Positions 45,363 through 54,829 of a DNA stretch of 64,000 nucleotides are shown one piece after another. Under the pieces are notes generated by a model. The model did no database searches, was not told the DNA's origin, and saw only the letters and a list, made by a program, of their open reading frames with translations. Numbering within the stretch: position 1 is the first letter of the stretch; the number at the start of each line of letters is the position of its first letter. Made by a program: the position numbers and the translations under genes. Origin of the DNA: Methanolobus profundi (lineage in GTDB: Archaea; Halobacteriota; Methanosarcinia; Methanosarcinales; Methanosarcinaceae); NCBI RefSeq assembly GCF_900114835.1, contig NZ_FOUJ01000005.1, positions 170,823-234,822 of the forward strand, given 5' to 3'.

Positions 45363-45766
45363 ATGATCATCATCCTGTTTTTTGAAAGATATTATCTGTT
45401 AATCTCTTCCGATGCTTATTTTGTTGAGTGGGTAGTCCTCTGTTAGATATCCCCTCAACACTTTCTTTTTATTGTATTTCGCAATCCCAGTAAATATATG
45501 TATACTGTAGAAAATACATATTTCCTCACATAAATACATTGTTATTTTATTTTGTCGTTAAGTTATTGATATTATTTTCTACATAATATCTTATAGCAGC
45601 AAGCTACACTTCTCTGTTTTTATTTATCGTGTAATCTCTATTATTTTTAAAATAACAACCGGTTGCACAAGTAATCAACTAGAATAATTCTGATTTGATT
45701 TTAAAAATTACAGAAGTACATAAATATAATAATCGCGTTTACATTAGTAATTCTAGTGTAGTGGTG
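45363..45766. promoter_or_regulatory. Divergent control region between the GHKL-nuclease and helicase genes
   Basis: About 400 bases, very A/T-rich, containing the 45422-45460 hairpin near the GHKL start and several TATA-like runs (for example TTTTATTTAT near 45619). AATACAT/ATAAATACAT-like near-repeats occur at about 45510-45540. No gene was found. Confidence 0.4.
45422..45460. repeat. Hairpin flanking the GHKL-nuclease gene, upstream copy
   Basis: TGTTGAG-T-GGG (45422-45432) pairs with CCC-CTCAACA (45451-45460), a 10-pair stem with one bulged T. It lies 60-98 bases before the GHKL start codon, so it may also be an operator or leader hairpin. The arms resemble those of the hairpin at 43153-43187. 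Confidence 0.5.
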
Positions 45767-48700
45767 ATGAGAAAAATGGTCGCAGGCACTCTTAATGATG
45801 GACAATTAAAAGCAGTGACTTACACAGAAGGACCACTTCTTATTCTTGCTGGTCCCGGTTCAGGGAAGACACTTACGATAACCGAAAAGGTAGTTGATCT
45901 CATTGACAATGGAATCTCAGCAGAGAGGATACTGGCACTGACATTCTCAGAGAAGGCAGCCGGTGAGATGCAAGAGAGGATCGAGAGACAAATTGGCATT
46001 GGCAGTGGTATTAGTGTCTCTACATTCCATTCATTCTGCAATGAACTCATACGACAGTTCCCGCTGGATATGGGTATCAGCTACGGAACCAGGCTTATCT
46101 CAAAAGAGCATTCCCATGTATGGGGTATCAGGAACATCGATACCTTTGAATTTGAGAATCTTATCATACCACCGGTTCCATATGACCTGATAACAAGTCT
46201 GATGGAAGGTGTATCTCAATTCCAGGACCATCTAATAGACCATGATGAGCTTAAAGACTATATTGATAAGAAACTTTCAGATCCTTCAATTGATGATGAA
46301 GAGAAGGATACGCTTCTGAAAATGGCTGACCTTGAAAGATTCTACAGGCATTATCAAGAGTATAAATGGAACAATAATTTTGTGGATTATGATGACATGA
46401 TAGCCATGGCCTGCTCTCTTCTTGAGAAGAACAATGTTATCAAGAATGAAGTGAAGAGCAGATACGATTACATTCTGGTAGATGAGTTCCAGGATACAAA
46501 TTATGCCCAATTGCATCTTGTGCACCTTCTTGCTGACAGTGGAAACCTGACATGCGTTGCAGATGATGACCAGTGCATCTATCGTTTCAGAGGTGCATAC
46601 CTTTCCAATATCAAGCAATTGAATGATCATTATTCCAATCTTGAGAAAGTAGCTCTAGAAGTGAATTACCGCTCTACCAATCAGATAGTCGAGCTATCCA
46701 AACAACTAGTATCTTGCAATCCCGAAAGGGAAGTCAAAGACTTCAAGGCCCATAATAGTGATGGAGAACTTGTTAAGGTTGTGAAGGCACCAGATGATGA
46801 CAGCGAAGCTGAGTGGGTGGCTAATGAGATTAAGAGACTTGCTAATGAAGAAGGTCTTGAGTATCAGGACATCTACATACTCACCAGGAAGCGTGCAGAT
46901 GGAGAGAAATTCAGCGATGCTTTGAAAGCATTGATGATTCCGGTGGAATATGTAGGCTCATTGCAGTTAAGTGATTTTCCGGTCATCCAGGATGCTCTGG
47001 CTTATATGAAACTGCTGGCAGATCCTTTCAATAATGGTGTTTCTTTCGCAAAGGTCCTTTTCAGGGAGGGTGTTACAGAGCATAACCTGCAGAAAATAAA
47101 CATACAGGCACTCCAGGTGAAGAAGACAGATCCCACTCAAGGTGATGGGATATATTCTGTTCTACTAAACGATTTAGATTATATTGATATAACGCAGGCA
47201 GAGCTTGTAAAATCCATCCTTTCTCGTATTGAGGAAGTCATAAGTTACAAGAAGAATCATCTTCCTTCTGATACAGTAAAGTATCTTTTGACCCAAAAAA
47301 CAGACCTTTATCGTTCTCAGCTTGCCAGGAATGATGAACATTCTAGACGTAACATCAAGTTACTAAACTCACTTGTCCAAATGGTAGCTGACCTTGAGCT
47401 TGTGGATGGAGGCTCAGAATTTGAGGCTGTGATGGAACATCTGGCCCTTGTGTTCAACATGGATATTGATGAGGGAGAGGCCAGTGAGGACAACACTGTA
47501 AAAGTAATGACAATCCACCAGTCCAAGGGTAAGGAGACGAAGGTTGTCTTTGTGTGTGACCTTGCAGCTCGGCATCTTCCTTTGCAACACAGAAGAAAGC
47601 CGTTTACAGTACCATCGGATATGGCAAAAGGCGTTCAGAGGAACGCTGATGAGAAAGAGCTACATCTGGAAGAGGAACGCAGGCTTGCATATGTTGCCAT
47701 GACACGTGCAAAGGAAAAACTGTATCTGGTCTTTCCTGAGAAATATGCTGCTAATGTGAAGCCTTCCAAACCAAGCCAGTTCCTTGATGAGATAGACTAT
47801 GAGAACAATCCGCTGATAGAATTCATTGAAGCAGCTAAAACAGAAGTTCATCATGGAACTGTTAGTGTTTCAATCCTTCAGAGGAAGAAGGAAGAGTACG
47901 AGAACCTTGTGAGTATGTATGCCAGACAGGGACAACTGGATCAGGCCCTTGAGTCTATTGTCGTGCTGGCACAGTTAAAGGAACTGGAAATGAATGGCAA
48001 TCTTTCAGCCTTTGACCTTGGTTCTTTCCTGAAGGTTTCCCCTCTGGAGCCTGCTGAACTGGATGACCTGGTGGATGGAACGGTCCCTCCGCTTGTTGAT
48101 CAGAATATGCGTTTCTCGGCTTCGAAGATTAAGGAGTATATGGACTGTCCTCTTAGATTCAAATATAATTCTGTGCTTCGTATACCTACTCCACAGAAAG
48201 GATACTTCAACGTAGGTACCAGTGTGCATGCTGTATACGAGGAAATGATAAGGCAGAAAATGCAGGGTAAAAGCCCTTCCGTTGCTGATGCCAAGACCAT
48301 GCTCAACGATACATGGAATGGTTCTGCCTTCACATCAACAACCCGTGAACAGCAGGAAAAGAACAAGATGGAGAATATGCTAGACATCTGGTTCGATTAT
48401 GAGAATACCAATCCAAATGAAACAATTGATGTTGAACAATGGTTCGATCTGGAATTAGAGGGCAATCATTTTGTTGGTTCCATTGATCGCATAGACAAAA
48501 CTCCTGATGATGAGTATATAATCATCGACTACAAGACCGGAAAGACAACTCTTAGCAAGAAGAAGATGAAAGAGGATGTACAGCTGGCTCTCTATTGTCT
48601 GGCTGTTAAGGAGAAGTATGGGAAGCTGCCTATGCAGGCTGGGCATTTCTATGTGCACCCTGACAAAGCTAAAATGGTGTTGGTTGATGTTGCAGTGAAA

Positions 48701-48835
48701 GAGGTCGATGCTGTGGTCGCAAGGGTGAAGGAAGTTGTGAAAGGGATATTGCGCGAAGACTTTGAGGTGCTTGAGGATCCTGAATGCCGATATTGTGATT
48801 TTGGGGCAGTGTGTGAGTGGGTGAACGGGAAATAA
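45767..48835 (+). CDS. UvrD/PcrA-like helicase with C-terminal RecB/AddB-type iron-sulfur nuclease
   Basis: About 1,022 residues. SF1A helicase motifs: Q-motif LNDGQLKAV, Walker A LAGPGSGKT, VDEFQDT, VADDDQCIYRFRGA, EVNYRST, VMTIHQSKGKE and YVAMTRAKEKLYL. The last 200 residues are a RecB-like nuclease: GTSVHAVYEE, the catalytic IDRIDK...IIIDYKTGK and QLALYCL. Cysteines C (YMDCPLRFKY) and CRYCDFGAVC would hold an AddB-type [4Fe-4S] cluster. It resembles a single-chain AddAB and could process broken or foreign DNA. Either ATG 45767 or 45776 is the start; the longer reading to 45695 adds unrelated residues. Divergent from the GHKL-nuclease gene. Confidence 0.93.
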   Translation: MRKMVAGTLNDGQLKAVTYTEGPLLILAGPGSGKTLTITEKVVDLIDNGISAERILALTFSEKAAGEMQERIERQIGIGSGISVSTFHSFCNELIRQFPLDMGISYGTRLISKEHSHVWGIRNIDTFEFENLIIPPVPYDLITSLMEGVSQFQDHLIDHDELKDYIDKKLSDPSIDDEEKDTLLKMADLERFYRHYQEYKWNNNFVDYDDMIAMACSLLEKNNVIKNEVKSRYDYILVDEFQDTNYAQLHLVHLLADSGNLTCVADDDQCIYRFRGAYLSNIKQLNDHYSNLEKVALEVNYRSTNQIVELSKQLVSCNPEREVKDFKAHNSDGELVKVVKAPDDDSEAEWVANEIKRLANEEGLEYQDIYILTRKRADGEKFSDALKALMIPVEYVGSLQLSDFPVIQDALAYMKLLADPFNNGVSFAKVLFREGVTEHNLQKINIQALQVKKTDPTQGDGIYSVLLNDLDYIDITQAELVKSILSRIEEVISYKKNHLPSDTVKYLLTQKTDLYRSQLARNDEHSRRNIKLLNSLVQMVADLELVDGGSEFEAVMEHLALVFNMDIDEGEASEDNTVKVMTIHQSKGKETKVVFVCDLAARHLPLQHRRKPFTVPSDMAKGVQRNADEKELHLEEERRLAYVAMTRAKEKLYLVFPEKYAANVKPSKPSQFLDEIDYENNPLIEFIEAAKTEVHHGTVSVSILQRKKEEYENLVSMYARQGQLDQALESIVVLAQLKELEMNGNLSAFDLGSFLKVSPLEPAELDDLVDGTVPPLVDQNMRFSASKIKEYMDCPLRFKYNSVLRIPTPQKGYFNVGTSVHAVYEEMIRQKMQGKSPSVADAKTMLNDTWNGSAFTSTTREQQEKNKMENMLDIWFDYENTNPNETIDVEQWFDLELEGNHFVGSIDRIDKTPDDEYIIIDYKTGKTTLSKKKMKEDVQLALYCLAVKEKYGKLPMQAGHFYVHPDKAKMVLVDVAVKEVDAVVARVKEVVKGILREDFEVLEDPECRYCDFGAVCEWVNGK

Positions 48836-48916
48836 TGATAAAATTGGAATTCCATTAGTAGTTTTAGATATTAAATCTCATGAATTCTTGCAAGTTGGGA
48901 AACAGGTGTTAAAAAG

Positions 48917-51900
48917 ATGCAAATACTAAATAATGTGACCGATCTCTGGGGAGATGATTTAAAAAAATCACTTAAATCCAACACTAAATTGAAAATTGCA
49001 GCGTCTTGTTTTTCCATCTATGCTTATGAGGCATTGAAAAAAGAATTAGAAAGCATTGACTCTCTTGAATTTATTTTTACGTCTCCAACATTTGTAGCAA
49101 ATGAAGTTACAGACAAAATGTCTAAAGAACGCAGAGAATTTCATATTCCTAAACAAAAACGCGAAAGAAATCTGTATGGAAGTGAGTTTGAAATTCAGCT
49201 TAAAAATAAACTTACTCAAAGGGCTATTGCTAAAGAATGTGCAGATTGGATACGTAGAAAAGCAACTTTTTGTTCCAATTCAACGAAAGCTCCAATGCAA
49301 CAATTTGCCTGTATGAGTACAGATGATGAAAGTATGGTCTACATGCCTTTGCATGGATTTACTGCTGTTGATCTTGGATATAGTCAGGGAGACGCAGTTT
49401 CAAATTTCATCAATAAATTTGAAGATGCTGCATCTACTAAAACATGGCTTGAACTTTTCAACCAGATATGGGATGATGAATCAAAGTTACAGAATGTTAC
49501 AGATAATATATGTGCTCACATTGAATCTGTATACAAAGAAAATTCTCCCGAAAAAATCTATTTCCTAATGCTCTATAACATTTTTAATGAATTTCTTGAA
49601 GACATAAGCGAAGACGTGCTTCCCAATGATTTAACTGGATACAAGAATAGTGTTGTATGGAATAAACTTTTCAATTTCCAGAAAGATGCAGCCACAGGAA
49701 TTATTAACCGCTTGGAGAAATTTAATGGATGTATTCTTGCTGACAGTGTTGGTCTTGGTAAGACATTTACTGCACTAGCAGTCATAAAATATTATGAACT
49801 CCGTAATCGTTCAGTACTGGTACTTTCTCCTAAAAAGTTGGAAGATAATTGGCAAACATATAGAAACAATTATAAAACAAATATACTGATTAAAGATCGC
49901 TTGAATTATGATCTGCTATTTCACACTGATCTTTCACGTAAATCAGGCGAGTCATCTGGAATGGATTTGAAAAAGATCAACTGGGGGAACTATGATCTAG
50001 TAGTCATCGACGAATCCCATAATTTCCGCAACAATGATGCTTATAAAGATAAAGAGACCAGATACCAAAGATTGATGAATTTAGTTATTCGTGATGGGGT
50101 TAAAACAAAAGTTTTGATGCTCTCTGCTACTCCCGTAAATAACAGATTCACTGACCTTCGTAACCAATTAGCTCTTGCCTATGAAGGTGAATCTGAAAAT
50201 TTAAGTGAAAAACTTAAATCCACTAAAACTATCGAAGAAATATTTAAAAACGCACAGACTGCTTTCAATCAATGGTCAAAATTACCTCCTGAAAAGAGAA
50301 CGGCAAAAACTATACTGGATTCCCTTGATTTTGATTTTTTTGAATTACTTGATAGTGTAACCATTGCTCGCTCAAGAAAGCATATTGAGACATTTTATGA
50401 CACTAGTGATATTGGAAAGTTTCCACAAAGGCTCAAACCTTTGTCATTCCGTAGTCCTTTAACTGAGCGTTCCGATGTGATGAGTTTTAATGAAATTTAT
50501 GATCAGCTATCCTTACTTAAGCTATCTGTTTATGCTCCTGTAAACTATATTCTTCCAAGCAGGTTAAAAAAATATGAAGAGATGTATGATACTTCTGTAG
50601 AAGGAGGTAAAGGTAAACTTAGGCAAGCAGATCGTGAAAAAAGCCTTCAGTCCTTAATGACGACAAATCTTCTTAAACGTCTTGAAAGCTCGGTTGAAGC
50701 TTTCAGATTGACACTAGGATCCTTGGAAGAAAACAATAGAAACATGCTTGCTAAAATAGTAGAATTCAAACGTGTAGGATCTAGTCTTTCTATTCGTGAT
50801 TTAAGCGATTGTCTGGGAGAACTTGAAGCCGAAGACGATGATCTGACTGGACTTGATGAATTTATGACGAAAGGAAAAGTTCAGATAAACCTGGCAGATA
50901 TGGATTTGCAATCATGGGAACACGATCTGAAAGCAGACCTTACTATTATATCGCAACTTCTTGCTGAAATGAGAAAAATCACTCAAGAGGATGACTCAAA
51001 ACTTCAACATATCAAAAACCATATCCTGAACAAAATAAAGAATCCTGTAAATCCGGGAAATAAAAAAGTTCTTATTTTTACTGCGTTTGCAGATACAGCT
51101 GATTATCTTTATTCATGTCTGTCTGAGGAACTTCTTAACATGGGTTTCCACACAGGTAAAGTAACCGGAAGTGATACTCCAAAGACAACACTGAAAAAAG
51201 GATATGATTTTCAATCGGTGCTCACAATATTTTCTCCAATATCTAAAGAAAAATCACTTATACTTCCAAATGAGCCGGATGAAATTGACGTTTTAATTGG
51301 AACGGATTGTATATCGGAGGGACAGAACCTCCAGGACTGTGATTATCTCATCAATTATGATATACACTGGAACCCTGTTCGTATTATTCAGCGTTTTGGA
51401 CGTATCGACAGGATTGGTTCTTCTAATGAACATATTCAGCTTGTCAACTACTGGCCAGATATTTCACTGGATGAATATATCAACCTGAAAGAGCGAGTGG
51501 AAAATCGTATGCATATAGTGGACCTTACTGGAACCGGAGACGATAATGTTCTTTCTGCTCGGGCTAATGATGTATCATACAGAAAAGAACAACTTCGCAG
51601 GCTTCAGGATGAAGTTATAGAAATGGAAGACCTCAAAACAGGAGTCAATATAACTGACCTTGGATTGAATGATTTCCGGATGGATCTGCTGAATTATATT
51701 AAAGAAAATAGAGACATAGGGAATTTACCCAATGGTTTGCATGCTGTGGTACCCTCCAATAAGGAGGCAGGACTTTTACCTGGTGCTATTTTCACCCTTC
51801 GTAATCACAATTCGGATGTAAATGTTAATCAACATAATAGGCTGCATCCATATTATCTTGTCTATATTGGCGATGATGGAGAAGTTATTACCAATCATAC

Positions 51901-52189
51901 GGAGGTTAAACAACTTCTCGATCTAGTGAGAAGCAACTGCAAAGGACTTGATAGTCCTGTCTATGATGTTTGTAAACGTTTTAATTCCGATACCAATGAT
52001 GGACGGGAAATGTCACACTATTCTGATCTGTTGGGACTGGCTATCAGATCGATGATCGAAGTTAAAGAGGATAAGGATATAGACAGTCTTTTTTCAAGCA
52101 TCAATACTACAGCTCTGGTGGATAATATCAAAGGACTGGATGATTTTGAGCTGATCTCTTTCCTTGTGATACAGGAGAATCAGGCATGA
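48917..52189 (+). CDS. SNF2-family helicase with degenerate PLD-like N-terminus
   Basis: A 1,090-residue SF2 helicase. Residues about 20-190 resemble the phospholipase-D-like (HKD) domain that precedes SNF2 modules in some restriction-linked helicases, but the HxK catalytic motif is missing; only the trailing LHGFTAVDLG recalls its GSxNFT part. The helicase has Walker A ADSVGLGKT (about 275-283), DESHNFR (about 364), LSATPVNN and motifs V-VI ISEGQNLQDCD and QRFGRIDRIG (about 824). A long insert between the lobes is family-typical. Its stop overlaps the DUF4391 start by 4 bases, so it is the first gene of the type III operon. It probably remodels DNA or moves the complex. Confidence 0.88.
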   Translation: MQILNNVTDLWGDDLKKSLKSNTKLKIAASCFSIYAYEALKKELESIDSLEFIFTSPTFVANEVTDKMSKERREFHIPKQKRERNLYGSEFEIQLKNKLTQRAIAKECADWIRRKATFCSNSTKAPMQQFACMSTDDESMVYMPLHGFTAVDLGYSQGDAVSNFINKFEDAASTKTWLELFNQIWDDESKLQNVTDNICAHIESVYKENSPEKIYFLMLYNIFNEFLEDISEDVLPNDLTGYKNSVVWNKLFNFQKDAATGIINRLEKFNGCILADSVGLGKTFTALAVIKYYELRNRSVLVLSPKKLEDNWQTYRNNYKTNILIKDRLNYDLLFHTDLSRKSGESSGMDLKKINWGNYDLVVIDESHNFRNNDAYKDKETRYQRLMNLVIRDGVKTKVLMLSATPVNNRFTDLRNQLALAYEGESENLSEKLKSTKTIEEIFKNAQTAFNQWSKLPPEKRTAKTILDSLDFDFFELLDSVTIARSRKHIETFYDTSDIGKFPQRLKPLSFRSPLTERSDVMSFNEIYDQLSLLKLSVYAPVNYILPSRLKKYEEMYDTSVEGGKGKLRQADREKSLQSLMTTNLLKRLESSVEAFRLTLGSLEENNRNMLAKIVEFKRVGSSLSIRDLSDCLGELEAEDDDLTGLDEFMTKGKVQINLADMDLQSWEHDLKADLTIISQLLAEMRKITQEDDSKLQHIKNHILNKIKNPVNPGNKKVLIFTAFADTADYLYSCLSEELLNMGFHTGKVTGSDTPKTTLKKGYDFQSVLTIFSPISKEKSLILPNEPDEIDVLIGTDCISEGQNLQDCDYLINYDIHWNPVRIIQRFGRIDRIGSSNEHIQLVNYWPDISLDEYINLKERVENRMHIVDLTGTGDDNVLSARANDVSYRKEQLRRLQDEVIEMEDLKTGVNITDLGLNDFRMDLLNYIKENRDIGNLPNGLHAVVPSNKEAGLLPGAIFTLRNHNSDVNVNQHNRLHPYYLVYIGDDGEVITNHTEVKQLLDLVRSNCKGLDSPVYDVCKRFNSDTNDGREMSHYSDLLGLAIRSMIEVKEDKDIDSLFSSINTTALVDNIKGLDDFELISFLVIQENQA

Positions 52190-52848
52190 ACGTTCTTTAT
52201 GCTTTTCCTGAACAGGCGAAATTTGGAAGTGTACTTCCTAAGAGCAAAATCTATGAGCATGCCAGTCCGACTTCCAGAGTAAAGGATATGTTTGTCAAAG
52301 AAGTGGAAAAGATTACATGGACCTATAAACTGTCTCCTTCAACGATTAATCTTTCAGCCAGCACCGGAGTTAATGAAATACAGATTTTTACGATTATTCT
52401 CAGAACAGGAATTATATCTGAAGATGTTTTGAGGACAATTGACAAAGCTATCCCTTCACATATTATTTTTCATCTTAACTACAGGGAAAAAAGCAAGTAT
52501 ATGGCAGGTTATAAACGGCCCAGTGAAGCTGATAGTAATAAGTGGGTTGTCAGTAGTTACTTTGAAACAGAATGGATGGACGATAATTCTGAAAAAACAG
52601 CACTGCCTGTTGTTTTGAACATGGGTGCACTCTACCAGGCTATTCTCAAAGACATTATCTCTCTTCCTTTCAGGAAAAGTGAAACTCTGGAAGAACTGGT
52701 GAAGAGAATGGATACATTAAATGTCAAAGAACGTGAAGCGGCAAGAATAGATTCCCTTATAAAAAAAGAAAAACAATTCAATCGCAGGGTTGAGCTAAAC
52801 AGATCTCTTAATGAGTTAAAACAGGAAATTGAAGATTTAAAGTGTTAA
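52186..52848 (+). CDS. DUF4391 protein
   Basis: A 220-residue DUF4391 (PF14335) protein: NxxYxFPEQAKFGSVLPKSKIYEH opening, IDKAIPSHIIFHLNYREKSKY in the middle and a C-terminal coiled coil (REAARIDSLIKKEKQFNR) common to the family. DUF4391 genes occur mainly between a SNF2-like helicase and type III mod/res genes, which is exactly the order here, but no biochemical role is established. The coiled coil suggests it bridges other subunits. It is translated from an ATGA overlap with the helicase gene. Confidence 0.87.
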   Translation: MNVLYAFPEQAKFGSVLPKSKIYEHASPTSRVKDMFVKEVEKITWTYKLSPSTINLSASTGVNEIQIFTIILRTGIISEDVLRTIDKAIPSHIIFHLNYREKSKYMAGYKRPSEADSNKWVVSSYFETEWMDDNSEKTALPVVLNMGALYQAILKDIISLPFRKSETLEELVKRMDTLNVKEREAARIDSLIKKEKQFNRRVELNRSLNELKQEIEDLKC

Positions 52849-52877
52849 TTAATGTTGATGGATGAAGGAGTCTTATA

Positions 52878-54818
52878 ATGGATGAATTAAAAATGCACAG
52901 CCCCAACTTTGCTGAAGAAAATGTTGCAAAACTTGAGGCAATGTTTCCCAACTGTGTTACCGAATCAAAGGATGAAAATGGTGATATGAAAAAATCGATT
53001 GATTTTGACCTTTTAAGACAGGAAATTTCAACACACATAGTGGATGGTCCACAGGAACGCTATCAACTTAATTGGCCAGGTAAAAGAGAGGCACTGCTTA
53101 CTGCCAATGCTCCAATTTCCAAGACTCTTCGTCCGTGTCGTGAAGAAAGCGTGGATTTTGATACAACAGAGAACCTGTTTATTGAAGGTGACAATCTAGA
53201 TGTCCTCAAACTGCTTCAGGAAACATGTCTTGGTAACGTGAAGATGATTTATATCGATCCTCCTTATAACACAGGCAAGGATTTTATCTACTCCGACAAC
53301 TTTGCTGAGTCCACCGAAGAGTATCTGCTAGATTCGGGTCAAAAAGACGAAGAAGGTAACCGACTTGTCGCTAACACAGATTCGAACGGCCGTTTTCACT
53401 CCGACTGGCTAAGTATGATGTATTCACGTGTCAAACTAGCAAGAAACCTGCTTAAAGACGATGGAGTGCTTTTTATTAGTATTGATGATGGTGAAGTAAA
53501 TAACCTCACAAAAATATGCGATGAAATATTTGGTGCAGAAAATAAAATTGGGCTCATTACAGTTGTTAGTAACCTTAAAGGTAGGAGCGACGACAAATAT
53601 TATGCAACAGCTCATAATTATTTGGTTGCATATGAAAAACTTGACTTCACTTCTCTAGGAGTACCTTTACCTGATAAATACTTAAAAGATTATCCGGAAG
53701 TAGATAATTTAGGCCGCAAATATCGCTTACAGGGTTTAAGAAAACGTGGGGATAGTGCAAGAAGAATTGATAGGCCAAATATGTATTACCCATTTTACGT
53801 AAATCCAGCAACTCTTGAAGTATCATTACAGAAAAACAATGAATATAGCATTGAAGTTTTTCCATTTCTTTCTGATGGCGAAGAAGGGCGGTGGCGCTGG
53901 GGAAAGGAAACATCTCAAGAACGAATTAATGAACTTGTATCACATCGGGTTGGAAAAGAAGGGCGTTATGATGTTTTTCAAATAGATTATGCTGAAGGTA
54001 TTAATGGTGAAAAAAGAATTAAACCTAAAACAGTATGGGATGGGAAGGATTTTGCAAATGAAGCAGGGTCTTTGGAGCTAAAAGAACTGTTTGGAAAGCG
54101 TTATTTTGACACACCAAAACCAACAGGTTTAATCAAATACTGCTTGGAGCATGCAACAAAAAAAGATGATTTAATTCTAGATTTCTTTGCTGGTTCTTCT
54201 ACTACTGCCCATTCAGTAATGCAACTTAATGCAGAGGATAAAGGAAATCGCAAATTCATTATGGTGCAATTGCCTGAAGGGTGCGATGAAAAATCAGAAG
54301 CATTTAAGGCAGGTTATGAAAACATTGCTGAAATCAGTAAGGAACGTATCAGACTTGCTGGAAAGAAAATCAAAGAAGAGAATCCTGAAAACACTGTAAA
54401 TCTAGATATAGGTTTCCGCGTCCTTAAAGTTGACAGTAGCAATATGGAGGATGTCTATTACACACCTGATGATACAAAACAGACCTTGCTTTTCAAAAAT
54501 ACCGACAACATCAAAAAGGACCGTACTTCTGAAGATCTGCTTTTCCAGGTATTGCTGGACTGGGGTGTAGACCTTACACTTCCAATTTCAAAGGAAAAAA
54601 TCCTTGACAAAGAAGTTTATTTTGTAGATGGAAATGCTCTTGCTGCCTGTTTTGTCAAAGATGGAGGGATTTCTGAAGATTTATGTAAAGAACTGGCTAA
54701 AAGGGAACCATTGCGCGTGGTTTTCTGTGACTCAGGATTTACAGATGACAGTGTAAAAATCAATGTGGAACAAATCTTCAAACTCATGAGTCCTCACACG
54801 GACGTGAAAACAATCTAA
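52878..54818 (+). CDS. Type III DNA methyltransferase, Mod subunit
   Basis: A 646-residue beta-class amino-methyltransferase of the type III family. Motif IV is DPPYNTG (127-133), preceded by [15 protein letters not shown]. The AdoMet-binding FxGxG-like motif is [14 protein letters not shown] near residue 434. The region between them (about 200-420) is the target-recognition part; it is more A/T-rich than the rest and has the look of an exchangeable cassette. Expected product N6-methyladenine at an asymmetric site on one strand. Mod also directs the Res subunit. Ribosome site AAGGAG before ATG 52878. Confidence 0.93.
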   Translation: MDELKMHSPNFAEENVAKLEAMFPNCVTESKDENGDMKKSIDFDLLRQEISTHIVDGPQERYQLNWPGKREALLTANAPISKTLRPCREESVDFDTTENLFIEGDNLDVLKLLQETCLGNVKMIYIDPPYNTGKDFIYSDNFAESTEEYLLDSGQKDEEGNRLVANTDSNGRFHSDWLSMMYSRVKLARNLLKDDGVLFISIDDGEVNNLTKICDEIFGAENKIGLITVVSNLKGRSDDKYYATAHNYLVAYEKLDFTSLGVPLPDKYLKDYPEVDNLGRKYRLQGLRKRGDSARRIDRPNMYYPFYVNPATLEVSLQKNNEYSIEVFPFLSDGEEGRWRWGKETSQERINELVSHRVGKEGRYDVFQIDYAEGINGEKRIKPKTVWDGKDFANEAGSLELKELFGKRYFDTPKPTGLIKYCLEHATKKDDLILDFFAGSSTTAHSVMQLNAEDKGNRKFIMVQLPEGCDEKSEAFKAGYENIAEISKERIRLAGKKIKEENPENTVNLDIGFRVLKVDSSNMEDVYYTPDDTKQTLLFKNTDNIKKDRTSEDLLFQVLLDWGVDLTLPISKEKILDKEVYFVDGNALAACFVKDGGISEDLCKELAKREPLRVVFCDSGFTDDSVKINVEQIFKLMSPHTDVKTI

Positions 54819-54829
54819 GGAGGGTACAG

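Noticed and set aside
43344..48835. Classical Gabija
   Set aside because: There is no OLD-family ABC ATPase with Toprim domain; the ATPase is GHKL and the nuclease PD-(D/E)XK.
52808..54818. Frameshift or inactivation in mod
   Set aside because: The frame is continuous with both catalytic motifs in place; the A/T-rich centre is the normal target-recognition region.
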